Shown piece by piece: positions 6,077 to 10,566 of a stretch of 10,566 nt of DNA. Made by a program: the position numbers and the translations under genes. Location of the stretch: the NCBI GenBank assembly GCA_900542375.1, contig UQNI01000057.1:1-10566 (forward strand), given 5' to 3'. The DNA is from an uncultured Oscillospiraceae bacterium. Its GTDB lineage: Bacteria > Bacillota > Clostridia > Oscillospirales > Acutalibacteraceae. Position 1 is the first letter of the stretch. Each line of letters starts with the position of its first letter. The notes under the pieces were generated by a model that saw only the letters and a list, made by a program, of their open reading frames with translations, searched no databases and was not told the DNA's origin.

Positions 6077-8605
6077 TCAAGATGAACATACTTCGCACTC
6101 TTCCACTTCCAATGCTTTGCTGCGAATATAGTAAATGGTTTTCACTTGTTTTTCCCATGCCAAAATATACAGCTGTAAAATTTGGCGGAACGTATAGTCG
6201 TTTGTAATATATAAGTTTAAAGATTGCGCTTGGTCGATATGACGCTGACGTACACCGCATGATTTTACCGTCCAAGTTTGGTCAATGGTATGCGCATTTT
6301 TATAATACCAGAAGGTTTCCATGGACAAATCGGGAGCCACTCTCGGTACAATGCTGTTTTTCTTTTCTTCCAAGAAGTAACGATGCATCACAGGGTCTAA
6401 GCCTGCAGTGGTACCCGCAATAATAGAAGTGGTACTGGTCGGTGCTACAGCCATTAAGTAAGCATTTCGCATGCCGTTTTGTGCAACGGTTTCTTTTAGT
6501 TTGTTCCAACGCTCTGAATGATAACCACGCTTTTCAAAATAAGCGCCTGTCTGCCAATCAGAACCTTCAAATAAACCGTATCTTCCTTTTTCTTTGGCTA
6601 TCTGTGTACTTGCTTCAACAGCATAGTAATTGATATTTTCAAATACGCTGTCCACAAATTCCAAATGCGCATCAGATTCCCATTGGATTTTATGTTTTGC
6701 CAGCATATGGTGATAACCACTGATACCCAAACCAATCGAACGATACGTTTGGTTGGTCAATTTTGCATAAGGAAGCGGATAGAAATTCAAATCGATTACA
6801 TTGTCCAAAGCACGTACGGTAGTATGGATAATACTGCGGAGTTCCTCTTGATTTTCCACATCAATATTTCCCAAAGAAAGAGATGCCAAATTACAAACCA
6901 CAAACTCTCCGGGTTTTGTAGTGTTCACTACAACAGTTTCGCCATCAACCGTTTTTGTCTCTTGGCTGACGGTAGAAATGGGACTCATATTTTGTGCAAT
7001 TTCTGTACACAAATTGGAGCAATAAATCATACCCTTGTGTCCGTTTGGATTCATTTTGTTAACATGGTCACGGTTAAAGGTAAATGGAGTTCCTGTTTCC
7101 ACTGCCGATTTAATAATCAATCGAATGAGTTCTTTGATTGGAATGACGCGTTTAGAGATACGGTGGTCAGCCACACAATCAAAATATCGTTTTTCCCATT
7201 CTTCTCCGTAATAATCCTCCAGAGCATAACCTTTTACCGATAAAATTTCATGAGGACACATCAAATACCAATTGTCTTCAATCTGGTCACGAGCCATTTT
7301 CCAGAACAAATCAGGATAACAAATTGCAGGAAATACATCATGTGCTTTCATGCGGTCATCACCGTTATTGGTGCGCAATTGTAAAAATTCAGGAATATCC
7401 TTGTGCCATATATCCAAGTATACAGCCACAGCTCCTTGACGCACACCCAATTGGTCTACAGCTACAGCTGTATCATTGGCCAGTTTAATCCAACGTATCA
7501 CACCGCCTGCAGCCCCTTGAAATCCACGAATCGGAGAACCGGAAGCACGTACTTTTCCAAAGTACATTCCCATTCCCCCACCAAATTTTGAAACCTGTGC
7601 AAAGTTTGTAATACTGCGATAGATGCCGGTTAAGGAATCCGGAACAGTATCAATAAAGCAGCTGGACAATTGATGAAACGGTTTTCTGGCATTGGACAGT
7701 GTAGGCGTTGCCATGGTTACCTGCAACTGACTGAGCATATCATAAAAACGTTTTACCCACTGAGAACGGTTTTGTGTTTCATTCATTGCCAGATGCATCG
7801 CAATTCCCATAAACATCTCTTGCGGTGTTTCAAAAGAAAGCAACTGGTGTGTATGAATCACATAGCGTTTTAAAAGTACGTCCAAACTGCTGTACGTAAA
7901 CAGGTGATTGCGTTCTTCCACAATCCATGTTTCGAATTCATCAATCTCTGCTTTTGTATATGCCTGTAATATATAGGAACCATATAGGTTTTGGTTTGTT
8001 AAATAGCAAATTTTCTCATAAAAGCCGGTAATTTGCTGTTTGTCCAGTTCAGCTTGTAATTGCAGCTGAAAGCGCAGCATTAACAAACGCGCTGCAATAT
8101 ACTCCCATTTGGGAGATTCCTGTGAAGTCAACTCCACAGCCGCTTTTATCAGCATGGATAATTTTTCTGTTTCGGACATCTGCTCTTTTTGAAACGAAAA
8201 GAACTTATGGTACAGCAGTTCCAGACGGTATTCATCACTGTCATAATCTTTTTGGATTCCTTTTAATACATCACCAACTTGTCTGTTTTCAAACAGGCAA
8301 GCAATACTATGTCTGGCAGCCCTTTTCTTTGCCTGACTGTCACGGTATAAAATAAAGCTTTTTACTTCATTATAAAAATTACGTGCAACTAACGTTTTCT
8401 CTACAACATCTTGAATGGTTTCTACTTGCAAAGATTCATGTTGCTGCTGCATCTGAACCAATTGCTGCTGTACATCTTCCGTAATACTGTTTAGGACAGC
8501 TTCATCAATTTCTGTCTTTATACTTTGAAAAGCCGCTGCAACCGCAGCTTTTATTTTTTCACTTTGGTAAGGCTCAATACGGCCATCCCTTTTTATGATT
8601 TCCAT
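6077..8605 (-). CDS. nrdA: Class Ia ribonucleotide reductase, large (catalytic) subunit
   Basis: NrdA reduces ribonucleoside diphosphates to deoxyribonucleotides with radical input from NrdB. The 842 residues begin with an ATP-cone at about 1-95 (MEIIKRDGRIEPYQSEKIKA), the allosteric domain that senses ATP/dATP and a mark of class Ia over most class Ib enzymes. Catalytic residues are all present: Cys316 (QLSSCF) and Cys571 (VVCNLASLSL) as the redox pair, Asn531, Cys533 and Glu535 in SNLCTE, and the radical-transfer pair Tyr825-Tyr826. A CEVC motif (837-840) near the end is the shuttle dithiol reduced by thioredoxin or glutaredoxin. The ATG at 8603-8605 has AAGGAG 6 bases upstream. It is the first gene of nrdAB, with a vegetative promoter and two NrdR-like boxes just upstream. 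An anaerobe would also be expected to carry class III NrdDG elsewhere. Confidence 0.97.
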   Translation of the reverse strand: MEIIKRDGRIEPYQSEKIKAAVAAAFQSIKTEIDEAVLNSITEDVQQQLVQMQQQHESLQVETIQDVVEKTLVARNFYNEVKSFILYRDSQAKKRAARHSIACLFENRQVGDVLKGIQKDYDSDEYRLELLYHKFFSFQKEQMSETEKLSMLIKAAVELTSQESPKWEYIAARLLMLRFQLQLQAELDKQQITGFYEKICYLTNQNLYGSYILQAYTKAEIDEFETWIVEERNHLFTYSSLDVLLKRYVIHTHQLLSFETPQEMFMGIAMHLAMNETQNRSQWVKRFYDMLSQLQVTMATPTLSNARKPFHQLSSCFIDTVPDSLTGIYRSITNFAQVSKFGGGMGMYFGKVRASGSPIRGFQGAAGGVIRWIKLANDTAVAVDQLGVRQGAVAVYLDIWHKDIPEFLQLRTNNGDDRMKAHDVFPAICYPDLFWKMARDQIEDNWYLMCPHEILSVKGYALEDYYGEEWEKRYFDCVADHRISKRVIPIKELIRLIIKSAVETGTPFTFNRDHVNKMNPNGHKGMIYCSNLCTEIAQNMSPISTVSQETKTVDGETVVVNTTKPGEFVVCNLASLSLGNIDVENQEELRSIIHTTVRALDNVIDLNFYPLPYAKLTNQTYRSIGLGISGYHHMLAKHKIQWESDAHLEFVDSVFENINYYAVEASTQIAKEKGRYGLFEGSDWQTGAYFEKRGYHSERWNKLKETVAQNGMRNAYLMAVAPTSTTSIIAGTTAGLDPVMHRYFLEEKKNSIVPRVAPDLSMETFWYYKNAHTIDQTWTVKSCGVRQRHIDQAQSLNLYITNDYTFRQILQLYILAWEKQVKTIYYIRSKALEVEECEVCSS

Positions 8606-8643
8606 TCTGTTCTCCTTACAACTTGATAATTGGTCTATTTATT

Positions 8644-8671
8644 ATTATAACGGCTAATTTTAAAAAATCAA
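8644..8671 (-). promoter_or_regulatory. Promoter of nrdAB
   Basis: On the minus strand, TTGATT (8666-8671), a 16-base spacer and a perfect TATAAT (8644-8649) form a vegetative promoter. The expected start, near 8637, leaves about 31 bases of leader. The -35 box is overlapped by the proximal NrdR-like box. Confidence 0.85.
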
Positions 8672-8683
8672 TATATATTGTGT
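8668..8683. promoter_or_regulatory. NrdR box, promoter-proximal
   Basis: TCAATATATATTGTGT matches the published 16-base NrdR consensus acaCwAtATaTwGtGt at 14 of 16 positions. It overlaps the nrdAB -35 box, a position that should block polymerase when NrdR is bound with dATP/ATP. NrdR is the general repressor of ribonucleotide reductase genes; its gene is not in the window. Confidence 0.8.
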
Positions 8684-8698
8684 ATCATTTTTGTAACC

Positions 8699-8714
8699 AC
8701 CATAAATATTGTGT
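8699..8714. promoter_or_regulatory. NrdR box, distal
   Basis: ACCATAAATATTGTGT matches the NrdR consensus at 13 of 16 positions, with the right half perfect. It starts 31 bases from the proximal box, about three helical turns, the spacing known for tandem NrdR sites that bind a cooperative tetramer. The pairing raises confidence above what either box gives alone. Confidence 0.75.
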
Positions 8715-8721
8715 ATACAGT

Positions 8722-8760
8722 AAAAACAAGAACAGGACCGAAAACGGCCCTGTTCTTGTT
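8722..8760 (-). terminator. Rho-independent terminator of the perR-rubrerythrin unit
   Basis: The arms 8725-8736 and 8749-8760 pair perfectly, and an inner 3-bp helix (8738-8740 with 8745-8747) closes an AAAA loop. Between them, 8737 and 8748 give an A-C mismatch on the plus strand but a G-U pair in the minus-strand RNA, so the stem is a continuous 16 bp only for minus-strand transcripts. A U-run follows on that strand. This fits termination of the rubrerythrin transcript before the nrdAB promoter region. Confidence 0.88.
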
Positions 8761-8810
8761 GAAAATATGAAAACGTCGTAATCAAAGATTATGACAAGTC
8801 GTAAGTAAAA

Positions 8811-9356
8811 TTAAAAATATCTTTTTAGTAAGCCTGCAAAACCTGCACCATGACGCGCCTCGTCTTTTGCCATTTCATGAACAGTATCATGAATGGCATC
8901 ATAGTTCAATTGTTTTGCACGTTTTGCAATTTCAAATTTACCTTCACAAGCACCCGCCTCAGCAGCTGCACGCAATTCAAGATTTTTCTTTGTGGAGTTT
9001 GTTACAACTTCACCTAATAGTTCAGCAAATTTAGCTGCATGCTCAGCTTCTTCAAACGCATATTTTTTGAAAGCCTCTGCAATTTCAGGATAACCTTCAC
9101 GGTCTGCCTGACGGCTCATTGCCAAATACATACCAACTTCACAGCATTCTCCGTTAAAATGAGCAACCAAACCTTCGTAAACATCTTTTTCAATTTTGTC
9201 TGCTGCACCTACGCCGATTACGTGTTCAGTTGCATAGCCTGTTTCTTCTGTTTGCTCATAAAATTTGTCTCTAGGAGCTTTACAAATTGGGCAGAATTCC
9301 GGTGCCTCGTCTCCTACATGAACATAACCACATACACTACATACAAATTTTTTCAT
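8811..9356 (-). CDS. Reverse rubrerythrin (N-terminal rubredoxin, C-terminal diiron domain)
   Basis: This is a predicted cytoplasmic NADH-linked peroxidase that reduces hydrogen peroxide (and oxygen) to water in anaerobes. The 181 residues carry the rubredoxin-like [Fe(SCys)4] domain first, with Cys6, Cys9, Cys22 and Cys25 (CSVCGY and CPICKAP). A ferritin-like four-helix domain follows from about 52, with diiron ligands near Glu70, the EEAEH motif (102-106), Glu138 and DEARH (165-169). Ordinary rubrerythrins have the reverse order; this arrangement is that of clostridial revRbr, which is oxygen-induced and PerR-controlled in Clostridium acetobutylicum. The start is the ATG at 9354-9356, with TGGAGG 8 bases upstream; a start 21 bases earlier would contain this ribosome site. 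It sits 41 bases after perR with no clear promoter between them, so co-transcription is likely. A terminator follows at 8722-8760. Confidence 0.95.
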   Translation of the reverse strand: MKKFVCSVCGYVHVGDEAPEFCPICKAPRDKFYEQTEETGYATEHVIGVGAADKIEKDVYEGLVAHFNGECCEVGMYLAMSRQADREGYPEIAEAFKKYAFEEAEHAAKFAELLGEVVTNSTKKNLELRAAAEAGACEGKFEIAKRAKQLNYDAIHDTVHEMAKDEARHGAGFAGLLKRYF

Positions 9357-9364
9357 TGTAAAAA

Positions 9365-9370
9365 CCTCCA
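9365..9370 (-). promoter_or_regulatory. Ribosome binding site that sets the rubrerythrin start
   Basis: TGGAGG, read on the minus strand, lies 8 bases before the ATG at 9354-9356. It lies inside the longer frame that begins at 9377, which therefore is not the real start. Confidence 0.8.
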
Positions 9371-9397
9371 CATACATTCATTAAATATAGTTATGGC

Positions 9398-9793
9398 CTA
9401 ATGCCTAACTTTACATTGATTACAAACACCATAAAAAATAATCTTTTGTTCCTCCACAGTAAAACCATATTTGTTGTTTACCTGTTTTGCAGCCTCAGAA
9501 TTTTCAAATGTTTCTTCAATATCAATCACTGCACCGCAACAATTACAAATAAAGTGAGAGTGTGGGGATATATTCGCGTCAAAACGCTCCTGCCCGTTAA
9601 TAACACCCATACTTAAGATAATACCCTCTTCTTTGAATTGGGAAAGATTACGGTAAACAGTACCAAGACTTAAATCAGGATAATCATTTTTTAATGTTTG
9701 ATGAACCCACTCTGCGGTTGGATGAATTTTGGTGTTTCGGAGTGCTTCTAAAATCGCTTGTCTTTTGCGACTAAAATTTTGTTTCCTAACCAT
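9398..9793 (-). CDS. perR: Fur-family peroxide-sensing repressor, PerR type
   Basis: This is a predicted metal-dependent repressor that is inactivated when peroxide oxidises its iron-binding histidines. The 131 residues hold a winged-helix domain (about 8-72; HPTAEWVHQTL and SLGTVYRNLSQF) and a dimerisation domain. Aligned by eye to Bacillus subtilis PerR, all five regulatory metal ligands are kept: His24, Asp72, His78, His80 and Asp91. Aspartate at 91 is the residue that distinguishes PerR from iron-sensing Fur (Glu). The structural zinc site is C83NCC86 plus C124NQC127. The product is about 14 residues shorter than B. subtilis PerR at the N-terminus. The ATG at 9791-9793 is preferred because AAGGTGG lies 6 bases upstream; a start at 9835 adds an unlikely hydrophobic stretch (MKTVIIIILL). 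The peroxidase gene directly downstream supports the assignment. Confidence 0.92.
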   Translation of the reverse strand: MVRKQNFSRKRQAILEALRNTKIHPTAEWVHQTLKNDYPDLSLGTVYRNLSQFKEEGIILSMGVINGQERFDANISPHSHFICNCCGAVIDIEETFENSEAAKQVNNKYGFTVEEQKIIFYGVCNQCKVRH

Positions 9794-9799
9794 CGATCT

Positions 9800-9806
9800 C
9801 CACCTT
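9800..9806 (-). promoter_or_regulatory. Ribosome binding site that sets the perR start
   Basis: AAGGTGG (one mismatch to AAGGAGG), read on the minus strand, lies 6 bases before the ATG at 9791-9793. It argues against the in-frame ATG at 9833-9835. Confidence 0.7.
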
Positions 9807-9813
9807 AATAAAA

Positions 9814-9828
9814 TAATAATAATTACTG
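9814..9828. promoter_or_regulatory. Possible PerR box in the perR leader (weak)
   Basis: On the minus strand, CAGTAATTATTATTA fits the Per-box consensus TTATAATnATTATAA at 10 of 14 defined positions, with the central TAATnATTAT intact. It lies between the nearer perR promoter and the ribosome site, where binding could autorepress. The surrounding DNA is very AT-rich, so a chance match is quite possible. Confidence 0.35.
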
Positions 9829-9839
9829 TTTTCATTTCA

Positions 9840-9868
9840 ATAATAACATATTCAAATCATTTTGTAAA
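9840..9868 (-). promoter_or_regulatory. Candidate proximal promoter of perR-rubrerythrin
   Basis: On the minus strand, TTTACA (9863-9868), a 17-base spacer and TATTAT (9840-9845) make a reasonable vegetative promoter, with a predicted start near 9833 and a leader of about 40 bases. Confidence 0.6.
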
Positions 9869-9912
9869 GTACTATTTCATATAAAGGGAAAAGATCAGGC
9901 ATACAACTGTAT

Positions 9913-9941
9913 ATCATAAAACATTTTTCTACTTTTTTCAA
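9913..9941 (-). promoter_or_regulatory. Candidate distal promoter of perR-rubrerythrin
   Basis: On the minus strand, TTGAAA (9936-9941), a 17-base spacer and TATGAT (9913-9918) give a second good promoter, with a leader of about 113 bases. It may be used together with, or instead of, the proximal one. Confidence 0.55.
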
Positions 9942-9995
9942 TACAACAATTACAATATTTTTAAGCCGATTCCTTTTGTCAACAGATTTGAACCA

Positions 9996-10566
9996 TTACT
10001 TGGAATGGTTATCCTTTTTGTCTTGTACGGATATCCTTTTTTCTTTTTTGTAAGAGATATTACATTTGATAACAGGAATTAACAAACCGCCTACGGCATT
10101 TCCTGCCGTCATAATTAACAACCAAAGGAATGTTTTCCATGTCCATGCATTTGCAATGGAAAAATAAAACATGTTTGCTACACAGTGCTCAAAACCGCAT
10201 AAAATAAATACGGGCACTCCAATGAATACCCCCGCATACTTGCCAATGGGATTTTCTGTACTGCGGAAACAAGCAACAGCTACATACATGATAATTCCGC
10301 AAAAGATTGCCAATACAAAAATGCTCAAGGGATTATCACTCAATTTTGCCTGACTGAGGGTTTCGGCTTTTGCAGATAATGTAGAAGCGACTCTTGTGAC
10401 TCGTAATAAATATCCAACTCCTACCGTGGCAGCAAAATTGCCCATCCAAATAATCAGCAAATCAATCAGAAAAGCCGGTTGTTTCAGCTTAAAGTCGCCA
10501 ACTCTTCCTGTAAATAATGCAAATTGTTGATTTACCACCGTAAATAATCCAATGGAAAATAAAAAC
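9996..10566 (-). CDS. Formate/nitrite transporter (FNT) family channel, N-terminus outside window
   Basis: FNT proteins are pentameric inner-membrane channels for small monovalent anions such as formate, nitrite or hydrosulfide. The visible 189 residues (about 250-280 expected for a full protein) begin in the second membrane segment with FSIGLFTVVNQQFALFTG, the family's GLxxV...LFTG signature. They continue through about four more hydrophobic segments. Diagnostic are the conserved Lys in LSQAKLSDNP, the pore-lining histidine motif GFEHCVANMFY, and GNAVGG in the last helix; a lysine-rich cytoplasmic tail ends the protein. Two positions depart from typical FocA/NirC: LFTGR where LFTGN is usual, and CGIIMYVAV where G-I-L-C-N-W is usual, so it probably belongs to a divergent branch. 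The frame is open to base 10566; the GTG at 10536-10538 is an internal codon. The substrate cannot be set from this fragment. Confidence 0.9.
   Translation of the reverse strand, partial: FLFSIGLFTVVNQQFALFTGRVGDFKLKQPAFLIDLLIIWMGNFAATVGVGYLLRVTRVASTLSAKAETLSQAKLSDNPLSIFVLAIFCGIIMYVAVACFRSTENPIGKYAGVFIGVPVFILCGFEHCVANMFYFSIANAWTWKTFLWLLIMTAGNAVGGLLIPVIKCNISYKKEKRISVQDKKDNHSK

Noticed and set aside
6665..7243. A 192-codon open frame on the plus strand opposite nrdA
   Set aside because: It lies wholly within nrdA, whose catalytic motifs are intact; no ribosome site or recognisable domain was seen, and the composition is that of a shadow frame.
8636..8650. A Per-box-like AT sequence over the nrdAB -10 region
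   Set aside because: Only about 11 of 14 positions fit, most of them supplied by the TATAAT box itself; the NrdR boxes explain control better.
8777..8800. Small dyad TAATC-AAA-GATTA and a repeated GTCGTAA after rubrerythrin
   Set aside because: The 5-bp arms and 7-base repeat are within chance expectation for AT-rich DNA, and nothing nearby suggests a role.
9357..9377. A longer rubrerythrin start (MYVEVFT...)
   Set aside because: The good ribosome site TGGAGG lies inside this extension, and the family starts at MKKFVC.
9794..9835. A longer PerR start with a hydrophobic leader (MKTVIIIILL)
   Set aside because: It is unlike Fur-family N-termini, lacks a ribosome site and covers the one serving the ATG at 9793.
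9991..10010. A 7-bp hairpin at the FNT stop codon
   Set aside because: The stem is short and AT-rich, overlaps the end of the coding region and has no T-run on the minus strand; too weak to call a terminator.
1..10566. Searched for CRISPR arrays, insertion-sequence ends, tRNA and rRNA genes, toxin-antitoxin pairs and phage-defence genes
   Set aside because: No regularly spaced repeats, transposase motifs, structural RNA signatures or defence domains were seen; the window is largely core chromosomal content.

Overview
The window is a low-GC chromosomal segment that looks like an anaerobic or microaerotolerant Bacillota, probably a member of Clostridia. The evidence is indirect: HrcA/CIRCE-controlled groESL, strong AGGAGG ribosome sites, a reverse-type rubrerythrin (rubredoxin domain first), a PerR-type Fur protein, and AT-rich intergenic DNA with short Rho-independent hairpins. 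Genus cannot be fixed from the sequence. No tRNA, rRNA, insertion sequence, prophage gene or CRISPR array was seen, and I do not see an undescribed multi-gene system. The value of the window lies mainly in well-preserved regulatory sites.

Layout. (1) 1-1301, minus strand: the groES-groEL chaperonin operon. GroEL runs off the left edge, and a CIRCE operator with 15-bp arms overlaps the promoter. (2) 1435-1742, plus strand: a stand-alone 63-residue zinc-ribbon gene with its own promoter and terminator. (3) 1841-4842: a divergent pair. A MerR-family regulator (minus), with sfsA overlapping its 3' end, faces a MATE efflux gene (plus). They share an 84-bp control region whose two -10 boxes overlap and which carries a MerR-type 19-bp-spacer promoter with a dyad. 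(4) 4812-5011: a convergent intergenic region with three hairpins and a 14-bp palindrome. (5) 5012-8714, minus: class Ia ribonucleotide reductase, nrdA-nrdB, behind two candidate NrdR boxes 31 bp apart. (6) 8725-9941, minus: perR followed closely by a reverse rubrerythrin, probably one operon. (7) 9996-10566, minus: the C-terminal part of a formate/nitrite transporter (FNT) family channel, cut by the right edge.

How the parts fit. Regions 4-7 form a minus-strand run that suits an organism meeting occasional oxygen: an oxygen-dependent dNTP-making enzyme, a peroxide sensor and a peroxide-reducing rubrerythrin. The MerR/MATE pair resembles the BmrR-Bmr type of drug-responsive efflux control, with SfsA apparently carried in the regulator's transcript. 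The groESL operon is classic HrcA-type heat-shock control. Several start codons were moved from the longest open frame to the one served by a good ribosome site: zinc ribbon, sfsA (GTG), MATE, rubrerythrin and perR.
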